Below, piece by piece: positions 51,143-60,000 of a stretch of 64,000 bases of DNA (positions are counted from its first letter, which is position 1; every line of letters starts with the position of its first letter). The notes under the pieces are model-generated. The model searched no databases. It saw only the letters and a list, made by a program, of their open reading frames with translations, and was not told the DNA's origin. The DNA lies in contig NZ_JAUCGR010000003.1 of NCBI RefSeq assembly GCF_030362815.1, positions 389,663 through 453,662 of the forward strand, given 5' to 3'. The DNA is from Cellulomonas edaphi (GTDB lineage: Bacteria > Actinomycetota > Actinomycetes > Actinomycetales > Cellulomonadaceae). Position numbers and translations under genes: made by a program.

Positions 51143-51571
51143 GTGAGCAACTCTGACGGACCCGAGTCCCGCAGCTTCTTCGACCGCCTCGCCGAGCCGT
51201 TCGCCGACAAGGCGCGCGAGAAGCTCAACCAGGCCGAGGACAAGGTCCGTGCGGCGATCCAGGCCGAGGTCGACGCGGTCCAGGCGAGCCTGCGCGCCCG
51301 CGCCGTCGAGATCCGGCCGTCCGCGATCGCCTTCGGCGCCGCGGTCCTGCTCACGTTCTTCGGGCTCGCACTCCTGGTCGCGGCCTCCGTGCTGGGCCTC
51401 GTCGCGGGCGGCATGGACCCGTGGCTGTCGGCACTGCTGATCGGGGTCGCGCTCATCCTCATCGGCGGCGGGATCGCGGCCTGGGGCAAGCACCGCCTGC
51501 CCAAGCCGGCACCGCAGACCGAGCCCGTGACGCACCCCGCGGGCGACCAGGTTCACCCCTGGGACAACTGA
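51143..51571 (+). CDS. Membrane protein, actinobacterial holin-like (DUF1469-related)
   Basis: A 142-residue protein. An acidic/basic amphipathic N-terminal helix (RSFFDRLAEPFADKAREKLN) about 60 residues long precedes two membrane helices (about 62-85 and 92-112), then a Pro-rich tail. The pattern is that of phage-holin-superfamily-named actinobacterial envelope proteins. GTG 51143 follows GGAG at about 8 bases. It is the first of three linked small envelope genes; no lysis genes are near. Confidence 0.7.
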   Translation: MSNSDGPESRSFFDRLAEPFADKAREKLNQAEDKVRAAIQAEVDAVQASLRARAVEIRPSAIAFGAAVLLTFFGLALLVAASVLGLVAGGMDPWLSALLIGVALILIGGGIAAWGKHRLPKPAPQTEPVTHPAGDQVHPWDN

Positions 51572-51652
51572 CGCCCCAGCCGCGGGGGTGCGCGCCGGGC
51601 CGCACGCGGTCAGACTGTGCCCAGATGTCCGCGTGGATGAGAGGGCTGCGAG

Positions 51653-52045
51653 ATGGCGAAGAACGATCGGAGCATCGGCGAGCTCTTCAGTGAGGTCAGC
51701 GACCAGCTGAGCCGCCTGGTGCGTGCCGAGATCAACCTGGCCAAGGCCGAGATCCAGGGTCGGCTGCAGAAGATCGGGACCGGCACGGGTCTGGTGCTCG
51801 GTGCCGTGATCCTGGCGTTCTACCTGCTGGGCGTCGTGATCGCCACGGCGATCATCGCGCTGTCCATCCCGTTCGAGCCCTGGCTGGCCGGCACCATCGT
51901 GGCCGTGTTCCTGCTTCTGGTCATCGCCCTGCTGGCGTGGCTGGGCATCCGGGAGATCAAGAAGGGCACCCCTCCCACGCCGTTGCAGGCGATCGAGAGC
52001 ACCAAGCAGGACGTGACCGTCATCAAGGAGGGGATCCACCAGTGA
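51653..52045 (+). CDS. Phage-holin-family envelope protein (Actino holin X-like)
   Basis: A 130-residue protein: SIGELFSEVSDQLSRLVRAE and INLAKAEIQGRLQK form the conserved amphipathic opening, followed by two membrane helices (about 45-70 and 77-100) and a basic/Thr-rich tail. The opening L-----LVR-EI-LA--E is diagnostic of this family, which is chromosomal and common in actinobacteria. Its stop overlaps the next gene's GTG by 4 bases. Confidence 0.82.
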   Translation: MAKNDRSIGELFSEVSDQLSRLVRAEINLAKAEIQGRLQKIGTGTGLVLGAVILAFYLLGVVIATAIIALSIPFEPWLAGTIVAVFLLLVIALLAWLGIREIKKGTPPTPLQAIESTKQDVTVIKEGIHQ

Positions 52046-52356
52046 GCGAGCAGTTCAGCACGCCGCAGATGGTCAAGGCAGAGGCTGAGATCGCCCTGGT
52101 GCGCAGCCAGCTGGCGGCCAGCGTCGACGCGCTCGCGCAGCGGCTCACTCCCCGCGCACTGGCCAACGACGCGGCCACCCAGGCGCGGGAGGGTGCCGGC
52201 AAGGTCCGCTCCGCTGCGGAGAAGCTCGTCCGAGACGCGACGAGCGCGGAGGCCGACCCGGAGGCCAGCTCCCGCGCTCGAAAGGTGCTGGCGAGCGCGG
52301 CGGGGGCCGTCGCACTCGTCGTGGCCGTGGCGCTGCTGCGGCGCCGCGGCAAGTAG
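52042..52356 (+). CDS. DUF3618-like envelope protein
   Basis: A 104-residue protein: EIALVRSQLAASVDALAQRL at the start matches the DUF3618 pattern (I--TR--L---VD-L--R), then a helical linker and one C-terminal membrane helix (about 80-98) ending RRRGK. GTG overlaps the preceding stop (GTGA). DUF3618 and holin-like genes often sit together in actinobacteria; function unknown. Its stop abuts the convergent bldC stop. Confidence 0.8.
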   Translation: MSEQFSTPQMVKAEAEIALVRSQLAASVDALAQRLTPRALANDAATQAREGAGKVRSAAEKLVRDATSAEADPEASSRARKVLASAAGAVALVVAVALLRRRGK

Positions 52357-52563
52357 TCAGCCTTGGCGGTCCCGCTGGTTGGGGACGCCGAGGAGCTCAA
52401 GGACCTCCGACTCGCGGTAGCGGCGGTGGCCGCCCAGCGTGCGGATCGAGGACAGCTTTCCTGCCTTGGCCCAGCGCGTCACCGTCTTGGGGTCCACGCG
52501 GAAGAGCGTGGCGACCTCTGCGGGCGTGAGCAGGACTTCGGACTGTGCGGGCTGCGTGGTCAT
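52357..52563 (-). CDS. bldC: BldC-like developmental regulator (MerR-type HTH)
   Basis: A 68-residue protein that is essentially one winged-helix: LLTPAEVATLFRVDPKTVTR, then WAKAGKLSSIRTLGGHRRYR. This is the near-invariant BldC sequence, which binds DNA as head-to-tail oligomers on direct repeats and controls development in Streptomyces; in non-sporulating relatives its regulon is unknown. ATG 52563 follows AGGAGG by 6 bases. A long intergenic region lies upstream. Confidence 0.93.
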   Translation of the reverse strand: MTTQPAQSEVLLTPAEVATLFRVDPKTVTRWAKAGKLSSIRTLGGHRRYRESEVLELLGVPNQRDRQG

Positions 52564-53009
52564 GTGCTGCCTCCTGGCGAGCGTGCGGCCGTCGGACGGT
52601 GTGTCCACGGCCAGGACGTGAAGCGTCGAGTCGACCCCTCCATGGCACCGCCCATAGCACGAACGAGCGGGGCAAGCGGTTACTTCCGAGACACGGAACG
52701 GTCACGAAATGGTACATCTCACCCGTCCGGACTAACGAACTCCCAGCCCAGGCGGGACTTTCTTACCCTAACTCGGACATATCACCCACGCGAGAGAGCG
52801 CCACGCCGTGCCGTCAATCGTTATCGTGAACCACGCACCTGTGAGCTTGCTGAGTCCCCTGCGCAACGTGACAAGCGTCGCGGCTCGGCAAGTGGCCGGA
52901 ATAGCGCGACAGCATGTACCGTTGCGGCACGAAGAGACGATTCAGCACCCCGGGGCCGCACGTGTCAGCACGGAGCCGCCCCGCATCCACGTAAGAGGGG
53001 GTCGATGCC
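52564..53009. other. 446-base divergent intergenic region of bldC and DUF3073
   Basis: No gene is seen. Base composition is less GC-rich than the flanks. It contains TTCCG-AGACA-CGGAA (52684-52698), a perfect small dyad, and TACCGT near 52916-52921, a possible -10 for the DUF3073 gene with a leader of about 80 bases. The length suggests multi-site control or a small RNA; no direct evidence for either. Confidence 0.6.
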
Positions 53010-53216
53010 ATGGGGCGCGGCCGTCAGAAGGCTAAGCAGACGAAGGTTGCCCGGGAGCTGAAGTACTTCAGCCCCGACACCAACTACCGGGCTCTCGAGC
53101 AGGAGCTCACGTCGCATGGCCACAATGACCTAGGCGAACGACGTGGTGGTGCCGCTGTGGACACCGCCGACGACGAGGACGACGACTACCGGCGCTGGTC
53201 GGACGACGAGCGCTGA
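53010..53216 (+). CDS. DUF3073 protein
   Basis: A 68-residue protein starting GRGRQKAKQTKVARELKYFS and continuing DTNYRALEQEL, the signature of DUF3073, a short, highly conserved actinobacterial protein of unknown function with a basic start and a strongly acidic tail (DEDDDYRRWSDDE). ATG is preceded by AGAGGGGG. As is usual it sits next to purM (here convergent) and close to bldC. Confidence 0.93.
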   Translation: MGRGRQKAKQTKVARELKYFSPDTNYRALEQELTSHGHNDLGERRGGAAVDTADDEDDDYRRWSDDER

Positions 53217-53250
53217 TCGTCGGGGCCGTGCGCCCCGGCCGGTGACGCCG

Positions 53251-53297
53251 CGACCCTGAAGCAACCGCACGCCGCCCGTGCGGTTGCTTCAGGGTCG
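53251..53297. terminator. Bidirectional terminator between DUF3073 and purM
   Basis: Perfect 20-base arms (53251-53270 and 53278-53297) with a 7-base loop, between two convergent genes. It is one of the strongest hairpins in the window. Confidence 0.92.
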
Positions 53298-53342
53298 TCG
53301 CGCGAGCGATCCGTTCTGGGGATCCGTCTGGGCGCCAGGTCC

Positions 53343-54461
53343 TCAGACCCGGTAGCTCCCGGTCATCCGCACGGCGCCGCCGTGGACGCCCTTGGTGCCC
53401 GCGACGAAGCCCGGCGAGCCGACGACGTCGGTCGAGGGGTCGGCGTCCCGCACGGTGCCGAGCTCCCATGCGGGCAACCCGAGCTCCTCGGCGTGCTCGA
53501 GCACGTCTCCCAGGGCGTCGGGTGCCACGATCGCCACCATGCCCACGCCCAGGTTGAGGGTCCCCTCGAGGTCGGTCCACGGGACCTGACCCAGGCCTTG
53601 CAGCAGCGAGAACACGGGCGGCAGCTGCCAGCCGCCGCGGTCGATGTCCGCCACCAGGCCGACCGGGAGCACCCGGGCCACGTTCGACGCGAGCCCCCCG
53701 CCCGTCACGTGGCTGAAGCCGTGGAGGCCGTCGACGCCGGCCCGACGAGCGAGCGCGAGGCAGTCGGACGCGTACACGCGCGTCGGCTCCAGCAGCTCCT
53801 CCCCCAGGGTGCGGCCGAGCTCGTCGACGTGACGCTCGAGCCCCCAGCCCGCCTGGCGCACGATCGCGCGCACCAGCGAGTAGCCGTTGGAGTGCAGCCC
53901 GCTCGAGCCGAGAGCCACGAGCACGTCACCGGCGCGGACCCGCTCCGGCCCGAGCAGCTCGTCGGCCTCGACGACGCCCGTGGCGGCGCCCGCCACGTCG
54001 TACTCGTCGGGGGCCAGCAGGCCCGGGTGCTCCGCGGTCTCGCCGCCCACCAGAGCGGTGCCGGCGACCGAGCAGGCCGCGGCGATGCCGCGCACCACGT
54101 CGGCGATGCGCTCGGGCACCACGCGACCGGTGGCGATGTAGTCGGTCATGAACAGCGGCTCGGCGCCCACCACGACGATGTCGTCGACGACCATCCCCAC
54201 CAGGTCGAACCCGATGGTGTGGTGGATGTCGAGCGCCTGGGCGATGGCCACCTTGGTGCCGACGCCGTCGGTGGACGTGGCCAGCAGGGGGCGCCGGAAG
54301 CGCGTCAGGGCGGTCGCGTCGTACAGGCCGGCGAACCCGCCCACACCGCCGAGCACCTGCGGGCCGTGCGTCGCCTGCACGGCGGCCTTCATGAGCTCGA
54401 CCGCCTTGTCGCCCGCCTCGGTGTCGACGCCCGCGCCGGCGTAGGTGACCGGGCCGTTCAC
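53343..54461 (-). CDS. purM: Phosphoribosylformylglycinamidine cyclo-ligase
   Basis: A 372-residue AIR synthetase, step five of purine synthesis. Characteristic stretches: [91 protein letters not shown] and [12 protein letters not shown] overlaps the purF stop (GTGA). Length and motifs are normal. The C-terminus is about 20 residues longer than short homologues ([18 protein letters not shown]). Confidence 0.96.
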   Translation of the reverse strand: MNGPVTYAGAGVDTEAGDKAVELMKAAVQATHGPQVLGGVGGFAGLYDATALTRFRRPLLATSTDGVGTKVAIAQALDIHHTIGFDLVGMVVDDIVVVGAEPLFMTDYIATGRVVPERIADVVRGIAAACSVAGTALVGGETAEHPGLLAPDEYDVAGAATGVVEADELLGPERVRAGDVLVALGSSGLHSNGYSLVRAIVRQAGWGLERHVDELGRTLGEELLEPTRVYASDCLALARRAGVDGLHGFSHVTGGGLASNVARVLPVGLVADIDRGGWQLPPVFSLLQGLGQVPWTDLEGTLNLGVGMVAIVAPDALGDVLEHAEELGLPAWELGTVRDADPSTDVVGSPGFVAGTKGVHGGAVRMTGSYRV

Positions 54462-56011
54462 GGCTGCTCCAGCGCGGTGGCGCCACCGGTTCCGGGCAGG
54501 ATCGACATCAGACCGTCCTCGGGTGCCCCCAGCGGGAGCTCGTTCTGCTCGAGCAGGAACTTGCCCAGCCGGTCGGCGGGCGGCAGCTCGATGGGGTAGA
54601 CGCCGGAGAAGCAGGCGGTGCACAGCTGCGAACGCGGCTGCTCGGTCGCGGCGACCATGCCCTCCTCCGAGATGTAGCCGAGCGAGTCGGCGCCCAGCGA
54701 CGCACCGATCTCGTCCACGGCCAGGCCGTTGGCGATGAGCTCGGCGCGGCTGGCGAAGTCGATGCCGTAGAAGCAGGGCCACTTCACGGGCGGCGACGAG
54801 ATGCGGATGTGCACCTCGGCCGCGCCGGCCTCGCGCAGCATGCGCACCAGCGCGCGCTGCGTGTTGCCGCGCACGATGGAGTCGTCGACCACCACGAGCC
54901 GCTTGCCGCGGATGACCTCGCGCAGCGGGTTGAGCTTGAGGCGGATGCCCAGCTGGCGCAGGGTCTGCGACGGCTGGATGAACGTGCGGCCCACGTAGGC
55001 GTTCTTGGTCAGGCCCTGCCCGAACGGGATGCCGGACTCCTGCGCGAAGCCGACCGCCGCGGGCGTGCCCGACTCGGGCACCGGGATGACCAGGTCGGCC
55101 TCGACGGGGTGCTCGATGGCCAGGCGGCGGCCCATGGCGACGCGCGCGGCGTGCACGGAACGGCCGGCGATGGTGGTGTCGGGCCGGGCGAGGTAGACGT
55201 ACTCGAACACGCATCCCGCGCGCGGCTCGTTCTTCGGCGCGAACCGGGTGGAGCGCAGGCCGTCGGCGTCGATCGCGATGAACTCGCCCGGCTCGACCTC
55301 GCGCACGAAGGACGCGCCGACGATGTCGAGCGCCGGGGTCTCGCTCGCGACGACCCACCCGCGCTCGAGCCGACCCAGGACGAGCGGCCGCACGCCTTGC
55401 GGGTCACGCGCCGCGTACAGCGTGTGCTCGTCCATGAAGACGAGGCAGAAGGCACCGCGCAGCCGCGGGAGCACCTCGAGCGCGGTGGCCTCGAGGGTGT
55501 GGTCCGGGTCGCCCGCGAGGAGCGCGGTCACGAGCGCCGTGTCCGTGGTGTTGCCGCGCGCGAGCTCGCCGCGCCGCTGGCTGCCGTAGCGCTCGGCCAC
55601 CAGGTCCACGAGCTCCGCGGTGTTGGTGAGGTTGCCGTTGTGGCCCAGCGCCACCGTGCCGGCCGCGGTGGGGCCGAGCGTCGGCTGCGCGTTCTCCCAC
55701 GTCGACCCGCCCGTGGTCGAGTACCGGGCGTGCCCGATGGCGATGTGCCCCTGCAGGGCGTTCAGCGCGGTCTCGTCGAAGACCTGGGAGACGAGCCCCA
55801 TGTCCTTATAGACGAGCAGCTGCGAGCCGTTGCTCGTCGCGATGCCCGCGGACTCCTGTCCGCGGTGCTGCAGGGCGTACAGGCCGAAGTAGGTCAGCTT
55901 GGCGACTTCCTCGCCAGGCGCCCACACTCCGAAGACGCCACAAGCGTCCTGGGGGCCTTTTTCGTTGGGGAGGAGGTCGTGGTTCAGACGTCCGTCTGCG
56001 CGGGGGGCCAC
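54458..56011 (-). CDS. purF: Amidophosphoribosyltransferase
   Basis: A 517-residue enzyme that starts purine synthesis by making phosphoribosylamine from PRPP and glutamine. A propeptide of about 23 residues precedes the catalytic Cys in [13 protein letters not shown], so self-processing is expected. Glutaminase motifs ([15 protein letters not shown], LGHNGNLTN) are followed by the PRTase domain with [12 protein letters not shown] (PRPP loop). A late cluster of Cys ([19 protein letters not shown]) matches the Fe-S-type PurF. It begins at GTG 56011. purF and purM form the usual coupled pair. Confidence 0.96.
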   Translation of the reverse strand: MAPRADGRLNHDLLPNEKGPQDACGVFGVWAPGEEVAKLTYFGLYALQHRGQESAGIATSNGSQLLVYKDMGLVSQVFDETALNALQGHIAIGHARYSTTGGSTWENAQPTLGPTAAGTVALGHNGNLTNTAELVDLVAERYGSQRRGELARGNTTDTALVTALLAGDPDHTLEATALEVLPRLRGAFCLVFMDEHTLYAARDPQGVRPLVLGRLERGWVVASETPALDIVGASFVREVEPGEFIAIDADGLRSTRFAPKNEPRAGCVFEYVYLARPDTTIAGRSVHAARVAMGRRLAIEHPVEADLVIPVPESGTPAAVGFAQESGIPFGQGLTKNAYVGRTFIQPSQTLRQLGIRLKLNPLREVIRGKRLVVVDDSIVRGNTQRALVRMLREAGAAEVHIRISSPPVKWPCFYGIDFASRAELIANGLAVDEIGASLGADSLGYISEEGMVAATEQPRSQLCTACFSGVYPIELPPADRLGKFLLEQNELPLGAPEDGLMSILPGTGGATALEQP

Positions 56012-56065
56012 GACCTCATCGTCGCACAGGTCCCGGGGTGGCCGAGAGCCTCGTCCGGACCGCGA

Positions 56066-56566
56066 TCACCGGCCGCGTCGTCGCGGGGGGCCCGAGCGCC
56101 GGTCGGCTCGCACCGCGAGCGCCCCGCCGACGAACGCGCCGACGACGCCCACCGCCACGACCATCACCGTGCGGACGGCACCCTCGCCGTCGAGGAACGA
56201 GATGAACCCCGTCCCGTCGGCGATCAGCCGCTTCTCCGGGTGGATCACCACTGCCAGCAGCAGGCCCAGCACCATGCCGCCGAGCGCGCCGAACGTGATG
56301 AACGCGCTGAACTTCGGGGCCCGGCGCACCGTGGCCGGGGTGGCGGTCGCCTCGAGCTCGGCCTCCGAGGGGACCGGGGGCTCGTCCTGGGTGGCTGGGA
56401 GCTCGCCCGGCGTGGCCGGCGTGCTCGGCTCGCTCAGCGCGCTCGGCTCAGAGGCCTGCTGGCGGGCCGCGGGCTCCTCGGCTGCCGGCTCGGGTGCGCT
56501 CGCGACCGGGTGCTCCGCGGCGAGCGGATCCGTGTCGTCGGGCAGGCGATCGGGCGAGGTCGGCAC
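56066..56566 (-). CDS. Membrane protein with long Pro/Glu/Ala N-terminus
   Basis: A 166-residue protein: residues 1-82 are low-complexity Pro/Ala/Glu/Ser, then two membrane helices (about 88-108 and 131-152) and a basic tail GPPRRRGR. TACGAT ends 6 bases before GTG 56566, so it is probably leaderless. No family is recognised. It lies upstream of purF on the same strand, where many actinobacteria carry a small two-helix membrane gene. Confidence 0.65.
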   Translation of the reverse strand: MPTSPDRLPDDTDPLAAEHPVASAPEPAAEEPAARQQASEPSALSEPSTPATPGELPATQDEPPVPSEAELEATATPATVRRAPKFSAFITFGALGGMVLGLLLAVVIHPEKRLIADGTGFISFLDGEGAVRTVMVVAVGVVGAFVGGALAVRADRRSGPPRRRGR

Positions 56567-56613
56567 CCCAGGATCGTAGGTCAGCCGCAGCGCCGAGCCC
56601 GCATCGGCGCCGC

Positions 56614-56994
56614 TCAGTCCCGCACGCGGGTGGCCTGCAGCGGGAGCCAGTCCGAGAGGTCCGCACGCTCCCCCGAGGCGTGGACCCGACCGGCCGCGAG
56701 CGCGTCGGCCCAGGCCAGGTCGCCCGTGGCGAGCTCGAGCCAGGTCTGCGGGTCGGTCTCGACGACGTTCGGCGGCGTCCCCCGGGTGTGACGTGGTCCC
56801 TGCACCGCCTGGACCGCCCCGTCCGGCGGCACACGCACCTCGACCGAGTTGCCGGGCGCGAGGTCGGCGAGCTCCTCCAGGGTGAATCGGACCGCCGTCC
56901 GTCGTGCGGGAACGGGGGCGTCTACCGGATCGGCGCGCCAGGCCGCGAGTGCAGCCCTGCCGTCGGCAGGATCGGTCCGACGACGCGGTGGCAT
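56614..56994 (-). CDS. Sterol-carrier/MDMPI C-terminal-like small protein
   Basis: A 126-residue protein: [40 protein letters not shown], then [20 protein letters not shown] and [18 protein letters not shown]. This is the sterol-carrier family / mycothiol-dependent maleylpyruvate isomerase C-terminal pattern without an N-terminal catalytic domain. Such stand-alone versions lie next to purF in many actinobacteria. Probably cytoplasmic; ligand unknown. Confidence 0.8.
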   Translation of the reverse strand: MPPRRRTDPADGRAALAAWRADPVDAPVPARRTAVRFTLEELADLAPGNSVEVRVPPDGAVQAVQGPRHTRGTPPNVVETDPQTWLELATGDLAWADALAAGRVHASGERADLSDWLPLQATRVRD

Positions 56995-57094
56995 GCCACG
57001 ATCATGCCCTGGTCACCCACTCGCGCGCCCTCGCACTCGCTGCGTGCTCGCCTCGCGAGCGATCCTGCCCTGAAGGCGCGTTTGCTGCGCCGCG

Positions 57095-60000
57095 TCACAA
57101 GTACTTGTCGTAGTACAACTTGTGCGCGAGGAACGTCAGTTCGCTCGTGGAGTAGTCAGTGTGGAAGCCGATCGTCGAGCCCCAACCGGGTCGGCACACC
57201 ACGTCGTGGTCGTGACAGAACGACACCGTCTTCTCCGCGGCCCAGGAGGGCAGCGGACCGCTGTCCACGCCAGCGATCACCGCCTTTGGCCAGATGCCGT
57301 CGCCGTACATCAGGACCGCGTCCGAGTCGGCCTCGTCATAGGTGTCCTCTTCGGCGAAGGTCAGTCGGCCCGGATCTGCGATCAGGCCGATGGCCCGGAT
57401 GCTTCCCTGGAGTGAAGACGCTGCAGCGAGACGCATAGCGATGTGGATCGCCAGCGCGCCCTGCGAGTAGCCGACGATGACGAACTTGGTGCTCGGGCAC
57501 GCGTCGTGCTCGTCGAGCAGCGCAGCGACCAGTTTGTCGACGCCGTCGTAGATGCTGTCGTGATAGTTCGGTAGCCACAGGACGTTCGGAAAGACCGGAG
57601 ACGCCCTGTAGGCGATGCCGAGTGGCTTGATCGAGACGTGCGCGACCGCGGCGAACTGCTCGTAGACCTCGTGCACCATCCCGCCGAAAAGATCGGCGTC
57701 GTACTCGTCCGCCGTCAATGACGTCAGATCGTCACCTTGGGGGCTTTCACCGGAACCCCGGAGACCGACGAACGTCAGGGTCTTGCAGCTCGGCGACGAG
57801 GTCACAGGCTGACTCGGGGCCACAGGCGGACGAGGCGGCGCCACGTAGCCGATCCACGGGAAGACGACCGCACCGGCCCCCTCTGCAGATGCCCCCGTCC
57901 CGATGGGAGAAGGGCCGGATGGGTCACCCCAGTTCACGCCGGTCGCGTCGGCGTAACCAGCGGCGGACAGGCCGGCGGCGACGTGTGAAACGGCCCCGCT
58001 CCATGTCGCATTGCCGTCGGACTCCACCGTGAGGGCAGTGAGGGCGTACTTGAGGTGAGCGTTCGCAAGTTCCGCCGCCCCGCCCGGTCCCACGCTGATC
58101 CCCGCCCAGTCCCCCGCACTCGGCGTGGTCTGATCCTGGTCGCCGTTCGTGTCGCCGCCGGCACTGTCGTCGCGAAGCGAGGTGAACACCACGGGCGCGG
58201 CTGCGGTGCCACTGACCACCAACGAGCCGTTCACGGCCAGCCCGCCGCCCAGTGACTTGATCACCTGACCGGCGCCGATCGTGAGCGTGGCACCCGCGGC
58301 AACGACGAGCGGTGACGTGTTCCACGATGTCGTGTTGTCGATCGCCAGCGGGAGGCCACCGAGCGGGACAGTCGCGCTCGTCGTGAGGGTGCCGCTGATC
58401 AAAATCGCATTGACCCCGTTACCGGTGCCGCCGTTTCCTCGCAGCTTGGCGCCGTCCAGCTTGTCTCCTCGGACACGCACCGCCTCAGAGCCGCACGCGG
58501 TGACGGAGTTGTTCTGCACCACGGGGACGGGAGTTTGCGTGCCGGAACCGACGGGCGCACCGGTCGCGACCACGCTGATCCCATAGCCCGACCGGGTGAC
58601 CGAGTTGCCTACCAGCCTGATCGTGGACGTGCCCTTGTTCGCTCCGGAACGGTCGTCCACGACGTTGAGGCCATAGGCCGTCATGTCGCTGAATGTCGAT
58701 GCGGATATATCGACAACCGAGGCGAACGACGCATCCACCCCCGAGTACGCCCGCCGCACGTCCGCCGACGTGACGGTCACCGACGCGCCGTCGAGGACGG
58801 TGATCCCGCCCCAGTCGCCCGCCTGCGGCGTCGTCTGGTCCTCGTCACCGTTCGTGTCGCCGCCCGCCGAGTCGTCACGCAGCGACGTAAACACCACCGG
58901 CGAGGCCCCGGTGCCGTTGACCAGCAGCGACCCGTCGACAACCAACCCGCCGCCGAGCGACTTGACCACCTGCCCGGCACCGATCGTCAATGTCGCCCCC
59001 GCGGCGACCACCAGCGGGGCGGTGTTCGGCGACGCAGTGTTGTCGATCGCGAGCGGGAGGCCACCCAGCGGCACCGATGCGCTGGTCGTCAACGTGCCGC
59101 TGATGACGATCGCATCGACCGCGTTCTCTGCACCGCCGTTGCCGCGCAGCTTGGCGCCGTCCAGCTTGTCGCCCCGGATCCTGACTGCCTCCTCACGTGC
59201 ACCCGAGACCGTGTTGTTCTGCACCAGGGGCACCGGGATCTGCGTGCCGGACCCGACAGGAGCGCCGGTGGCCTGCACGAGGATCCCGATCCCGCCCGCG
59301 CGCAGGACGGTGTTGCCCACCACCTTGATCGTCGAGGTCCCCTTGTCCGCCCCCGTCCGGTCGTCGCCCACGCTGATGGCCGTCGAGGACGAGTCGCGAA
59401 CGGTCGACGCGGAGACGTCGACCAGGTTGGCCGACGACGCGTCGACGCCCGTGCCGGCCCAACGGATGTCCGCGTGCGCCGCAGTCAGCGACCCGCCGTC
59501 CCTCACGGCGATCCCACCCCAGTCGCCGGCCTGGGGGATGGTCTGGTCGTCGTCGCCGTTGCGGTCCCCACCCGCGGTGTCGTCACGCATCGAGGTGAAG
59601 ACCACCGGCGATGCCGTCGTTCCGTTGATCAACAACGACCCGTAGATGACCATCCCTCCGCCGAGCGACTTCACGACGCTGCCCGCGTCCACCGCCAGCG
59701 TCACCCCGGCGGCGACCACGAGTGGCCGCCAGTTCGGCGACGCAGTGTTGTCGATGCCGAGCGGCAGGCCTCCGAGCGGCACCGTGGCACTCGTCGTCAG
59801 CGTGCCGCTGAGCAGGATCGCGTCGACGGCGTTAGCCGAACCCCCGTTGTCGCGCAGCGCGGCTCCGTCCAGCTTGTCACCGTGAACTACGACGGCGGCA
59901 TCGCCCGACCCGCTCACCGTGTTGTTCTGCACCCTGGGGACGGGAATCTGGGTGCCCGAGCCGACGGGAGAGCCCGTAGCCTCGACGAAGATCCCGGCGC

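Noticed and set aside
51143..52356. Holin-like genes next to a tRNA cluster considered as prophage remnant
   Set aside because: No integrase, att duplication, endolysin or capsid gene; these holin-named families are ordinary chromosomal envelope proteins in actinobacteria.
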